Origin: Vibrio splendidus 12E03
Lineage (GTDB): Bacteria > Pseudomonadota > Gammaproteobacteria > Enterobacterales > Vibrionaceae
NCBI RefSeq assembly: GCF_000272105.2
Contig: NZ_AJZD02000298.1
Coordinates: 1 to 38,619, forward strand
Direction: 5' to 3'
Length of the DNA: 38,619 nt
The first letter of the stretch is position 1, and each line of letters opens with the position of its first letter. The notes below the pieces were generated by a model. That model saw only the letters and a program-made list of their open reading frames with translations. It ran no database searches and was not told the DNA's origin. This document shows, one piece after another, positions 18,105 through 27,002 of the stretch. Both the position numbers and the translations under genes were made by a program.

Positions 18105-18131
18105 AAAGCCGCCAAGAGTATTGGCGACTTT
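18105..18131 (-). ncRNA. Intra-operon hairpin between pvuA and pvuB
   Basis: CGCCAA (18110-18115) and TTGGCG (18121-18126) form a stem with loop GAGTA. It is extended by AAAG/CTTT past one C-A mismatch. On the leftward transcript it lies about 30-57 nt after the pvuA stop and is followed by only three T residues. This suits partial termination or protection of the receptor mRNA rather than full termination. Confidence 0.55.
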
Positions 18132-18161
18132 TATTCGTTATTACTTTCAATAAATTACGTA

Positions 18162-20294
18162 TTAGAACTGATAATTCAGATCCAAAGTGTAAGAGCGCCC
18201 TGGTGCTGGATAACGACCAACCGGGCTGGTATCAATACCGCGGAAGTAATAGTCCTCATCAAACAGGTTGTTCACCGCAAAGTTCATGCGCAGCTTACTG
18301 TTTTCATCCTTGTACAAATCCGAACCTAGGTTGAAGTTCCAGACCATGTAGGCAGGCACTTTACCTGTCGCGCCCGTTGCATCTTCGGCACTTGTATTCG
18401 CATTGTCAGAATAAGATTCGCTAAAGTAGTAACCAGATAAAGTAGTATCTACCTTGCTAAAGGCGTAAGTCGCATCCCAGCTAAATTGATGCTTAGACGT
18501 ATATGGAAGTTGATTACCTTTGTTTGCACCCTCTTCCTCGATCGTTGCATCTAAGTAGTTATAGCCAGCGCCTAAACTCAGAGCTTGCATCGCTTGAGGA
18601 ATATAACGACCAGAGAGTTCAACACCTTGATGGAGGGTTTTACCAATATTGTCGAAAGTTTCAGTCGCTTTTTGCCATTGAAGCTGATCTTCAAAATCGA
18701 TTCGGTAAAGCGCTACATTGAAACTGGTTGAATCTTGGTTGTAGCGAGCACCCAACTCATAACTCCATGCCAGTTCACTGCCCTCTTCACCTTTACCACG
18801 GATGTAAGCAATTTGTGGTGCTCGCAAAGATTTCTGAGCATTGGTATAACCTACCCATTGTTCAGTTAGATGGTACGCCACCGTTAAACCAGGCAACCAT
18901 TCTGTCACTTTGTTATTTGTCTTTTCTGCCTTACCTAGATCGTAAAATGCCATATCTATTGATTCATAGCGAATACCAGGTGTTACCTTTAATACATCAT
19001 TAAACAAGCCAATTTCATTGCTGATATAGCCTGCGAAAGCGTCAGTATCTAAATGCCAATCGCGTGGCGTTGTGGTTACTCCACTAGAAATTGATGTTTG
19101 AGTGAGCTTGTAATCAATGTCTTCGTTAACATAGCGCGCACCCACAATCACATTTTGCGTCACGGTATTACCGTCAAAATACATCGCGAGTTTCGGCTCT
19201 ACCCCATACACCTTAAATTCACGTGGTGACGTACGAATATCAGTAGATGGCTGCGACGGATCAGACCACTCCATACCTTTAGTACTGTTGTAACCCCACT
19301 GGAAGAAACGCTCAGAACGATGGCCAAAGGTCAGTACTTCTAGCTCTGCACTATCAGCAATATTCAAATCATGTAAGTACTTTAAGCTCCAACGTGTCGA
19401 TTTACCTTGGTACTCATCATAAGGGCGCTTCGATTGGGTACGGTCATTCTCGTAATCTTCTGGCGATAAAGCGCCCGGCATTTGCGTGTCGGCATCATAA
19501 CGCTGCACGAAAGCTTGTAGTTCTTGAGTATCACTCAGTAACCACTGCAACTTAGCTTGGAAGTTTTTGACATCGGTGTCGGAGTGTTCACGGAAGCTTT
19601 CACCTTTTAGAAAATTACCTTCGACTTGAAGCGCAAGCGTATCGGTTAACCAGCCACCCGTGCGCAGGTAAAAATCATTAAGTGGCGTATCGCCACCCTC
19701 GAATACACTAAAGCGATTACTGATTTCCGTTTGCCACTCGTGTGGAATAGGCTTAGTCACCAAGTTAATCACACCACCCACGTTGTTTGGCCCATACTGC
19801 ACAGCAGCGCCACCACGCACGATATCAATTCGGTCAAGCATCGACAGAGTCGCAGGGAAAATAGATTGTCCTGTATGACCATAAGGCGCAAGAGTCAGTG
19901 GCACACCGTCCATTAGAAATTGAGCATGACCACTGCGGCTGGCTTTCAAGCCACGCACCGAGATGTTAGGCAATACACCCGTACCCGTTTCGTCTTGAAC
20001 CTTAATGCCCGGTACACTTTGGAAGGCCGAATCAATCGAAAGTGCGCCAGTCTTTTTAATTTGTTCGTTAGTTAGAACGGTACGCGCTCCCGGATACTCT
20101 TTCACATCCTCTAGCTCTGAGTTACCGATCAAGCTACCTGTCACGACAACCGTTTCCATAGTCGTTGTTTGAGGATCAGACGCTGCAAATGCGCTCATGG
20201 AAGTCACTGAAGCGATGGCCATTGCAAGGGTACTTAGACGCAACTTTTGGTGTGATTGAGTACAGGGTTTACCATCCAAATTCTGGTAAGGCAT
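18162..20294 (-). CDS. pvuA: Ferric-vibrioferrin outer-membrane receptor PvuA (PvuA2), FecA-like
   Basis: A 710-aa TonB-dependent receptor. The signal peptide ends near SAFAAS (about residue 38). A TonB-box-like METVVVTG follows at 46-53. The plug domain starts with a segment ending in VPGIKVQDETGTG and LPNISVRGL, and contains RIDIVRGGAAVQYGPNNVGGVINLVT. A 22-strand barrel ends in the terminal aromatic F of YTLDLNYQF. It lacks the N-terminal signalling domain of E. coli FecA, so it is a transporter only. AGGAG sits six bases before the ATG. It follows psuA after 188 bp in the leftward operon. The assignment rests on gene order plus FecA-like sequence. Confidence 0.92.
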   Translation of the reverse strand: MPYQNLDGKPCTQSHQKLRLSTLAMAIASVTSMSAFAASDPQTTTMETVVVTGSLIGNSELEDVKEYPGARTVLTNEQIKKTGALSIDSAFQSVPGIKVQDETGTGVLPNISVRGLKASRSGHAQFLMDGVPLTLAPYGHTGQSIFPATLSMLDRIDIVRGGAAVQYGPNNVGGVINLVTKPIPHEWQTEISNRFSVFEGGDTPLNDFYLRTGGWLTDTLALQVEGNFLKGESFREHSDTDVKNFQAKLQWLLSDTQELQAFVQRYDADTQMPGALSPEDYENDRTQSKRPYDEYQGKSTRWSLKYLHDLNIADSAELEVLTFGHRSERFFQWGYNSTKGMEWSDPSQPSTDIRTSPREFKVYGVEPKLAMYFDGNTVTQNVIVGARYVNEDIDYKLTQTSISSGVTTTPRDWHLDTDAFAGYISNEIGLFNDVLKVTPGIRYESIDMAFYDLGKAEKTNNKVTEWLPGLTVAYHLTEQWVGYTNAQKSLRAPQIAYIRGKGEEGSELAWSYELGARYNQDSTSFNVALYRIDFEDQLQWQKATETFDNIGKTLHQGVELSGRYIPQAMQALSLGAGYNYLDATIEEEGANKGNQLPYTSKHQFSWDATYAFSKVDTTLSGYYFSESYSDNANTSAEDATGATGKVPAYMVWNFNLGSDLYKDENSKLRMNFAVNNLFDEDYYFRGIDTSPVGRYPAPGRSYTLDLNYQF

Positions 20295-20319
20295 GAAAAT
20301 CTCCTAAGTAGGCAGGTTA

Positions 20320-20361
20320 GGATCAAAGGCCGTGTTTTCGGTTATATCGGCGCTTTGACCC
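20320..20361 (-). ncRNA. Hairpin in the psuA-pvuA intergenic leader
   Basis: GGATCAAAGGCCG (20320-20332) pairs with CGGCGCTTTGACCC (20348-20361) with one bulge and one mismatch, about 12 bp, closing a 15-nt loop. It lies about 26 nt upstream of the pvuA start codon and has no T-run. It may be an mRNA processing or translation-control element. Confidence 0.5.
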
Positions 20362-20451
20362 TATGGGCTAAATGGCCTCAAAATAAGACCAACTGTTCAC
20401 TCATTCGTAGCGAACAAAACAATCGTTTTTAGAGTAGAAAGAGCTCTTAGA

Positions 20452-20463
20452 AATGAACTCATT
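20452..20463. promoter_or_regulatory. Small palindrome after psuA
   Basis: AATGA-AC-TCATT, a 5-bp-arm palindrome resembling half of a Fur site, lies 20 bp past the psuA stop. It could mark an internal promoter for pvuA. The evidence is weak. Confidence 0.2.
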
Positions 20464-20482
20464 CTTAGAACATAATTAGCTT

Positions 20483-22519
20483 TTAAAACTGATAGCCGTA
20501 GCTGAGCATGAATTCGGCTGGCGCTCCGTAACCAATCTGGTTAGTACCAGACGTGCCGTTGGTTGCACCCAGAATGTATTTCTCATTAAGCACGTTGTAA
20601 GCGTTCGCTTGAACTTTGTGACGACCCGTGGTGTACGCTGCCATCAAGTCAACCGTGGTGTAGTCACCCAGAGCTACCGCTTCATCATTACCCGCGTAAC
20701 GGTCACCTACGTATTTCACGCCACCACCTAAACGCCAGTTATCGTCTAGCTGATAAGTGCTCCAAAGCGAAAACAGGTGATCAGACACATCGTTCGGCTT
20801 TTTGCCTGTCTCTTTGTTTTCTGCATCGAGGTAGCTATAACCCACCGAAATATCCCACTGCTCAGTAAATTGACCGCGAGCTTCTAGCTCAATACCTTGG
20901 TGGCGAGCTTCGATCTTGTTAACAACGTCTCCGTCTATATTCGTTTCTGGTTGCTCTTGATCAATTTGGAAGACCGCGGCATTAAGCATCAAGGCGTTAT
21001 CTAGTAAGTAAGCTTTTGCACCCACTTCTTTTAGATCCGTATGGAAGAATTCAGCCAATTTAGGATTGATATAAATACCCGAGTAAGGCAATTGCCATGA
21101 GCGAGCTAAGCTTGCGTACACTGACATATCATTGTTGAGACGGTAGACCAAACCACCACGGTAGCTCACTTTGTCATCGTCTAGATTCTCTTTTGCTGAG
21201 CCCGCTTTTTGCTGTTCAAGCTCCATCGAGTCGTAACGCACATTGCCGATCACTGAAAGATCACCAAAGGTGTAAACGTCTTGAATGTAAACACCTGTCG
21301 TCGTTGTGGTGTTATCACGGGAAGGTTTAAACCCCGGATCAGGCGTTGGGCCTGCTACAGGGTTATAGATATCTTTCGGAGGTAAGGTTTCATCTCTTGC
21401 GAGCATTAGGTCGATATTGATCTGATTATAATCCGCACCGATCATCATTTGGTTCGAATCCGTTTCCCAAACTAGCTCAGATTGAAGAGTCGTCGTGGTA
21501 CGAGGGTCGTAACCGAGGTTATTTACACTCTGAGATACTCCATTCCCAGTTACCGTCCCTTGGCGTGTACCCTTTTGCTCAAGTTCGATATGGTTGTATG
21601 CTGCGCGGTTTGTCCATGCCCATTCGCTATTCAAAAGCCATTCATAATTAACGCCAACACGAATGCTGTCCGACTCTTGATAATCGTTCGTGCCACCGTA
21701 AAACGTCCTTTCAGAGACGTCGACAGGCTTACCATTCTTTGATGGAACACCACGATATGGCACCAACTCTTGGTGAGCATATTCGACATCGAGATCAATA
21801 ATGTGTCCATCAGAAGGCATCACTCGAATTGTTGGCGCAATAAAGAAATCATTAGAGTCGACATGGTCTACATAGGAATCAGACTGTCGACTTTCCACGT
21901 TGATACGACCACTGACCTTGTCAGTAAACGCCATCGAACTATCAACTTGACCAACAAACAAATTGTTGCTGCCAACACTGCCATTTACGTTGGTGAAGTT
22001 ATCACCGTTAGCTCGCTTGGTGACCAAGTTAATGATACCGCCCGCGGAGCCTCGGCCATAAAGTGCGCCCGCAGGGCCTTTTACCACTTCGACACGTTCG
22101 ACATTCGCTAGGCTTCGGTACGATTGCATAGTCCCGTCATCACGCATACCATCACGGTAGATATCGTTGAGTGCATCAAAACCACGAATCACAAATTGGT
22201 CTCGGCTTCCCTCACCCAGGGTATTGTTAACCCCTGCGACACCATCAAGTGCATCCACTAAACGTACCGCGCCACGGTCTTCCATTTCTGTCTTTGTAAC
22301 AACCGATACCGCTTGTGGCACATCTAACCACTCGACATCCGTTTTGGTTCCTGACTGAGGCATATGCTCTGCATAACCTTCGTATTGATGGCCAATAATT
22401 TGCACTGTTTCATCTACAGTGGCTTGTTCTTCCGCCACTGCAGTTGACACACCAGCCACCGCCGCCAAGGCTCCGCCAATTGCCAAAGCAAGAGGGGACA
22501 AGGTCAATCTCATGTTCAT
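20483..22519 (-). CDS. psuA: Second vibrioferrin TonB-dependent receptor PsuA (PvuA1)
   Basis: A 678-aa FhuA/FcuA-type siderophore receptor. The signal peptide ends at STAVA (residue 29). A TonB-box-like DETVQIIG is at 36-43. Plug motifs are VPQAVSVVTK, DQFVIRGFDA and VEVVKGPAGALYGRGSAGGIINLVTK. The barrel ends in MLSYGYQF. It is the first gene of the leftward operon, so it lies nearest the Fur-box-like site. In V. parahaemolyticus both receptors of this locus take up ferric vibrioferrin. The start at 22519 has a GGAA-type site; Met3 is an alternative. Confidence 0.9.
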   Translation of the reverse strand: MNMRLTLSPLALAIGGALAAVAGVSTAVAEEQATVDETVQIIGHQYEGYAEHMPQSGTKTDVEWLDVPQAVSVVTKTEMEDRGAVRLVDALDGVAGVNNTLGEGSRDQFVIRGFDALNDIYRDGMRDDGTMQSYRSLANVERVEVVKGPAGALYGRGSAGGIINLVTKRANGDNFTNVNGSVGSNNLFVGQVDSSMAFTDKVSGRINVESRQSDSYVDHVDSNDFFIAPTIRVMPSDGHIIDLDVEYAHQELVPYRGVPSKNGKPVDVSERTFYGGTNDYQESDSIRVGVNYEWLLNSEWAWTNRAAYNHIELEQKGTRQGTVTGNGVSQSVNNLGYDPRTTTTLQSELVWETDSNQMMIGADYNQINIDLMLARDETLPPKDIYNPVAGPTPDPGFKPSRDNTTTTTGVYIQDVYTFGDLSVIGNVRYDSMELEQQKAGSAKENLDDDKVSYRGGLVYRLNNDMSVYASLARSWQLPYSGIYINPKLAEFFHTDLKEVGAKAYLLDNALMLNAAVFQIDQEQPETNIDGDVVNKIEARHQGIELEARGQFTEQWDISVGYSYLDAENKETGKKPNDVSDHLFSLWSTYQLDDNWRLGGGVKYVGDRYAGNDEAVALGDYTTVDLMAAYTTGRHKVQANAYNVLNEKYILGATNGTSGTNQIGYGAPAEFMLSYGYQF

Positions 22520-22559
22520 TTTCTAATTCCGTTTTAGTTTATAAAATCACAGTAGTGCG

Positions 22560-22578
22560 AATGAAAACAAATATCATT
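22560..22578. promoter_or_regulatory. Fur-box-like site controlling psuA and pvsA
   Basis: AATGAAAACAAATATCATT matches 13 of the 15 specified positions of the Vibrio-type consensus AATGANAATNATTNNCATT. An overlapping perfect inverted repeat ACAAAT-ATC-ATTTGT lies at 22567-22581. It is in the 239-bp divergent promoter region, closer to psuA. Iron repression by Fur is the known control of vibrioferrin genes. Confidence 0.65.
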
Positions 22579-22636
22579 TGTGTTTGCAATATAAATTTTG
22601 TGATCTATATTTGTTTCCCTTATGCAATAAGCGTAA

Positions 22637-22650
22637 TGATAAAATAATCA
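22637..22650. promoter_or_regulatory. Weaker Fur-like dyad on the pvsA side
   Basis: TGATAAAATAATCA has outer arms TGAT/ATCA and a near-symmetric core. It sits about 110 bp before the pvsA start. It could be a second Fur half-site array; the similarity is limited. Confidence 0.35.
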
Positions 22651-22758
22651 ATAAAAACAAAGCTATAACAAAACACTCTTTCCTTAAACCTTGAAAGAGA
22701 CCGCTTGAAAGTCATGTGTGAGTAGGTAACAACAACGTTAGAAAATTAGGAAAAGCCC

Positions 22759-23970
22759 ATGAAATCTACGATTATTATCGTGACTCATGTCGTGAATGAC
22801 GCAGTCACTCATGGCTTCGTGCCGACAGCAAAAGCGATGGGTCACCACGTCGTTTTAGTCACAGACCAAAAGCTCAACCACTTAAAACTGGCGAATGAAG
22901 ATGACCGCTTCAATCCAGATGAAATTCTAGAGTGCGATGTGTTCAACCCTCTTGAACTCATCGAAATCATCACAGAGCAAGATCTAGAACCTCATGCTGT
23001 GTTCAGCAACAGCGACCACCTACAAACCTCAACCGCAATCTGTGCACAGTTCTTTGGCCTACCAGCTAAAGATTGGAATGTGACGCTCAAGGCGAAAAAC
23101 AAATACTTAACTCGTCAGGCTCTCAACGAAAAGTCGTTACCCAATACTCAGAGTGTTTTGTTAAGTAGAGAGAGCGCTCCTGTATTCGATTTCGATTTTC
23201 CTGTCGTTGCTAAGCCCAAGGAGGGCGTGGCTAGTTTAGACGTGCAACGCTGCGATTCTGCGGCTGAGCTGGATAACTATTGCGATACGTTTTGGCAAAA
23301 GCACCCTACCACTCCCATTTTAGTTGAGGCGTTTTTACAAGGTCCGCTTATCACTGTCGAAACCATTGGCGACGGGGAAAATTTAGTCGCTCTTGGTGGG
23401 TTTGATGTAGAACTCTCTGCGCCACCTTACTTCATCGAAACCGCTGCGAGTTGGAATGGTATTAACAGCGTTCACTACCGAGAAGAATGTATACGTCAGC
23501 TTCAAGAATTCGGGGTGGGGTTTGGTGTCTGTCATAGCGAGTTCATCATCACAGATTCAGGGCCGGTACTGGTCGAGATCAACTATCGAAGTATTGGTGA
23601 TGGCCGGGAGTTTTTGCTTGATAACCTCTGTGGCGGGAGTTGGTTCCATACCATCTTAAATCTTCACTTGGGTCACAAACTTGATCCTACATTTCGTATT
23701 GATGGCAGTGCCCATGTGCACTATGTAGTGGCGCAACAAAGCGGTTTGATTGAAGGATCATCAACCTCTTTCATTCACCAGGAGGGCGATATTGTCATTC
23801 AGCAGCAAGTGCTTAAAAAAGTTGGTGAGACGTTCCAACAAAGTTTCTCCAACAAGGATTACTTAGCGAGAATTTCGGTCGTTTCCCCTTCTAGTCAAAC
23901 TCTAGAACCCGCTCTGCAACAGGCAATCTCTCGCTTCAACCTAACATCAACAAACGAGGTAACAGCATGA
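22759..23970 (+). CDS. pvsA: Vibrioferrin biosynthesis ATP-grasp ligase PvsA
   Basis: A 403-aa ATP-grasp carboxylate-amine ligase. The N-terminal preATP-grasp part runs to about residue 110. The ATP-binding subdomain has FPVVAKPKEGVASLDV (about 149-164, with a lysine for the phosphates), VEAFLQGPLITVETIG, and a C-terminal metal-binding segment VLVEINYRSIGDGRE. Vibrioferrin consists of citrate, ethanolamine (from serine), alanine and 2-oxoglutarate. Since the two NIS synthetases can form the links to citrate and 2-oxoglutarate, the ATP-grasp enzyme most likely makes the amide between alanine and the ethanolamine amine. That assignment is partly inference. AGGAAAA lies upstream of the ATG. Its stop overlaps pvsB as ATGA. 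Confidence 0.9.
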   Translation: MKSTIIIVTHVVNDAVTHGFVPTAKAMGHHVVLVTDQKLNHLKLANEDDRFNPDEILECDVFNPLELIEIITEQDLEPHAVFSNSDHLQTSTAICAQFFGLPAKDWNVTLKAKNKYLTRQALNEKSLPNTQSVLLSRESAPVFDFDFPVVAKPKEGVASLDVQRCDSAAELDNYCDTFWQKHPTTPILVEAFLQGPLITVETIGDGENLVALGGFDVELSAPPYFIETAASWNGINSVHYREECIRQLQEFGVGFGVCHSEFIITDSGPVLVEINYRSIGDGREFLLDNLCGGSWFHTILNLHLGHKLDPTFRIDGSAHVHYVVAQQSGLIEGSSTSFIHQEGDIVIQQQVLKKVGETFQQSFSNKDYLARISVVSPSSQTLEPALQQAISRFNLTSTNEVTA

Positions 23971-25778
23971 ATAAAAACGCGTTATACCTCACTCAGCGAC
24001 TAATCGATACTTGCTTGCGTGAAGATTTATTCGGATTAGTTTCTCAAAGCCAATTTAAATCTCAGCTCCCGAGTACACTCAAGTTATCTTCTTATCCTCG
24101 TAATCAAATTTGGGCTATTTTTTCGGGTTCAGACTTTACACTCTACTTGCCCGTTACTCCGAGCTATTACATGCAGCGTTGGGTATACGGCCAAGCAGAT
24201 GGCTCGAAAGGTGATGGTTGGTTCATCGAGAGAAATGGTGTCGTTGAAACCCAGCAGCACTATCAAGATTGGATAGAATTATTGAAAGCAAGTGCTCACG
24301 AAAGCTCGCATTCGTTATTAGATGGTTATTTGCAAGAACTCGAATGCGCAGAAAAACACAAAGGATTGTGTGACAGCGCCTTCAGTCAGCACTCGGAAGC
24401 ACTCATGCTGCCAATTTCTCAACTAGAACGTTGGGAGCAAAAGCTATTACGTGCCGATCAAATCGCATCCTATCTTGACCACCCTTACTACCCGACAGCA
24501 CGTGCTAAGTTCGGTTTAAGCGATCACGATCTAGAGCAATTCGCGCCAGAATTTGCACAAAGCTTTGAACTTCGTTGGCTCGCAATCGAAAAGTCACTCG
24601 TTACATTGACCAGTCCACCACCTGAATGTTGGCCAACGATGGAGCAAGTGGGTCTGCCCGCCGACTTTGCTCTTAGCCATGAGTTATTCCCCGCACATCC
24701 ATTGACACTAAGGAGTCTTGATGGACTTCCTGACGGTGTTATCAAAGCTCCGGTTGCATATCTAGAGGTGACTCCAACTTTATCAGTACGTACTGTGGTC
24801 GTGAATCAAGCACCACAGATCCACATCAAGGTGCCGCTGATCATGCGGTCTTTAGGTACTAAAAACATTCGCCTAATTAAACCATCCACACTTTATGATG
24901 GGCATTTGTTTGAACGTTTATTGACGCACTTAGAACAAACAGATCAAGACTTACACGGCACGCTTTTCCATTGTAATGAGAAACATGGCGGCCATGTTGG
25001 AGACGATAAGACCTTTGCTTATATTGTGCGTGAATACCCGCGGAGCTACTTCCAAGACAAAGCACTGGTGCCTGTGGCTGCCCTTGCTAGTCCAATGCCT
25101 GATGGACGTTTGTTCTTGGAACATCTCGCCGAGCAGTATTATCAGCAAGATACACTGACTTGGTTTAAAGATTACGTTGATCTGCTATGCAAAGTGCACC
25201 TTACATTGTGGGTTCGTTACGGTATCGCTTTGGAGTCTAACCAACAGAACGCCATCATCGCATTCGATGAGCAAGGTAAGATGACCTTAGCCATGAAAGA
25301 CAACGATGCAGCGCGTATTTGGCCAGAGCGTTTCCAAACGTTTGAGCAACAATCGCCTGTAAAATGCGATCACCTTTTAGATCAACGCATCACAGTAGAC
25401 AGCGAGCTTGCTCTTGGTCAGATGTTTACCACGATTACTTTGCAGTTAGACATTGCCGCGATTGTGGAAGCAATGGCGACGAAAGGAATCGCCACGTCAG
25501 CTTACCTGTATGAAATGGTCGCCAATAGCCTCTCCCAACAGCTTAGCCAGTTGGACAAACAAGGACACAACACCAAGCTCGCAAACGAGATGTTGTTTGA
25601 ATCACCCAACCTATACGCTAAGTATCTATTGAGCTCGGGGAGCTTGTTGTCTAAAGAGGCATCTGGCGCAAGCGATATCAATAAATTTTATGGCTTGTCA
25701 GCACCGAACTTTTTATGGCTAACCAGCGAAGAAGCACAACACGCTTACCTTGAAAACATCAAGCAGAGCGTGAGTTAA
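23967..25778 (+). CDS. pvsB: Vibrioferrin NIS synthetase PvsB (IucA/IucC family)
   Basis: A 603-aa NRPS-independent siderophore synthetase. The IucA/IucC core spans about residues 210-480: FPAHPLTLRSLDGLPDGV, the adenylate-forming SVRTVVVNQAPQIHIKVPLIM, and KHGGHVGDDKTFAYIVREYP. The conserved active-site segment reads GIALESNQQNAIIAFDE, with Ser-Asn where PvsD and many relatives have a histidine (E-x-H-x-QN). The C-terminal palm domain follows. In the known pathway PvsB adds the 2-oxoglutarate unit to the alanyl end. The start overlaps the pvsA stop by four bases (ATGA), so the genes are co-translated. Confidence 0.92.
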   Translation: MNKNALYLTQRLIDTCLREDLFGLVSQSQFKSQLPSTLKLSSYPRNQIWAIFSGSDFTLYLPVTPSYYMQRWVYGQADGSKGDGWFIERNGVVETQQHYQDWIELLKASAHESSHSLLDGYLQELECAEKHKGLCDSAFSQHSEALMLPISQLERWEQKLLRADQIASYLDHPYYPTARAKFGLSDHDLEQFAPEFAQSFELRWLAIEKSLVTLTSPPPECWPTMEQVGLPADFALSHELFPAHPLTLRSLDGLPDGVIKAPVAYLEVTPTLSVRTVVVNQAPQIHIKVPLIMRSLGTKNIRLIKPSTLYDGHLFERLLTHLEQTDQDLHGTLFHCNEKHGGHVGDDKTFAYIVREYPRSYFQDKALVPVAALASPMPDGRLFLEHLAEQYYQQDTLTWFKDYVDLLCKVHLTLWVRYGIALESNQQNAIIAFDEQGKMTLAMKDNDAARIWPERFQTFEQQSPVKCDHLLDQRITVDSELALGQMFTTITLQLDIAAIVEAMATKGIATSAYLYEMVANSLSQQLSQLDKQGHNTKLANEMLFESPNLYAKYLLSSGSLLSKEASGASDINKFYGLSAPNFLWLTSEEAQHAYLENIKQSVS

Positions 25779-25784
25779 CCCATC

Positions 25785-27002
25785 ATGACCAAACTCATCT
25801 ATTGCGTGCTTTTAAGCCACTTTATCGCCGCGTTTGCAGCCTTAGGAATGCCGCTGTTTTTGCCGATGGTATTGCCAACACTGGATGCAAGCATTACTTC
25901 GGATTGGGCGGGGGTACTGTTTATTTTGCCGACCTTTTGCACTGCCGTTGCGGCGCGCTTTTGGGGTCAGTTTGCTGATAAATATGGCAGACGTCGATCT
26001 CTATTGCGTGCTCAACTCGGGCTTGCAGCAGGCTTCGCGCTGTGTGGCTTAGCCGATAACCTCGCAATGTTTGTGTTTGGTCTTATCATTCAAGGAACCT
26101 TTGGTGGCACCATGGCCGCCTCAAACAGCTACTTATCCAGTCAAATCAACGATGCGAAAGCACTCGGTAAGTCACTCAATAAAACTCAGCTTTCTGCCCG
26201 TCTGGCGCTAATTATTGCTCCGATTGGGCTTGGCTGGAGTTTATCGGAAACAAACCCGCTGAACGCGTATCTGTGGCTGTCCGCTTTGCCGCTATTCGCG
26301 CTAGTGATCACCTTAACATTACCCATTGATGACTTAGCGAAATCTAAGGGGATTGTAAAAGATCAGGCATCGGATAAAGCTCAATGCAGCCAAGTCAATT
26401 CGTTAAATACGCTTTATTGGGTGTTTGCCGCGCAGTTCAGTTTTGCTTTCGCCATGGTCGTCACGTTCCCTTATTTCTCACCTTATGTGCAGCAATATGG
26501 CGTGACAAGCCAAGCGTGGATTGGATTTTTGTATGCCCTCCCACATGGTGTTTATCTCGTCTTTGCAGGGAAAGTTCATCTGTTCTCAGAACGGATTGAT
26601 CGCCACCAGCTTGAACGCAATCAAGCGCAGCGTACTTTATGGCTGGGCTTTAGTTTGCTTTCACTCAGTGCCGCAATGCATCTCACTCCTTATCAAGAAG
26701 TGTTGATTATTGCTCGTATTGTTTTCGGACTTGGCATGGTTTGCTGTTATCACGGCTTGAATCAAGCGTTAGCAAACCAAATTGATCGACGACAAAGCGG
26801 CAGAGTATTTTCGCGCTTTGACGCTATGTCTAAATGGGGTGGCGTTGCGGCTGGGTTGAGCGCGTCTTTCATATCAAGCCAGGGCTGGCTTGAGGTTCCT
26901 TTCATACTTTCTATGTTGGTCAGTGGCATTGCGGCTATCGCGCTGATCATCCATTCAAAATTTGGACATCAACATGTTACAGACTCAATTATCTCCAAGT
27001 GA
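25785..27002 (+). CDS. pvsC: Vibrioferrin exporter PvsC (MFS)
   Basis: A 405-aa major facilitator superfamily protein with 12 predicted helices. The MFS loop 2-3 motif is GQFADKYGRRRSLLRAQLG. The two halves are joined by a hydrophilic loop around residues 185-205, and the second half begins near LYWVFAAQFSFAFAMVVTF. Its place inside the biosynthesis operon identifies it as the siderophore secretion pump of the inner membrane. It begins six bases after the pvsB stop. Its 3' end overlaps pvsD by 29 bases. Confidence 0.92.
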   Translation: MTKLIYCVLLSHFIAAFAALGMPLFLPMVLPTLDASITSDWAGVLFILPTFCTAVAARFWGQFADKYGRRRSLLRAQLGLAAGFALCGLADNLAMFVFGLIIQGTFGGTMAASNSYLSSQINDAKALGKSLNKTQLSARLALIIAPIGLGWSLSETNPLNAYLWLSALPLFALVITLTLPIDDLAKSKGIVKDQASDKAQCSQVNSLNTLYWVFAAQFSFAFAMVVTFPYFSPYVQQYGVTSQAWIGFLYALPHGVYLVFAGKVHLFSERIDRHQLERNQAQRTLWLGFSLLSLSAAMHLTPYQEVLIIARIVFGLGMVCCYHGLNQALANQIDRRQSGRVFSRFDAMSKWGGVAAGLSASFISSQGWLEVPFILSMLVSGIAAIALIIHSKFGHQHVTDSIISK

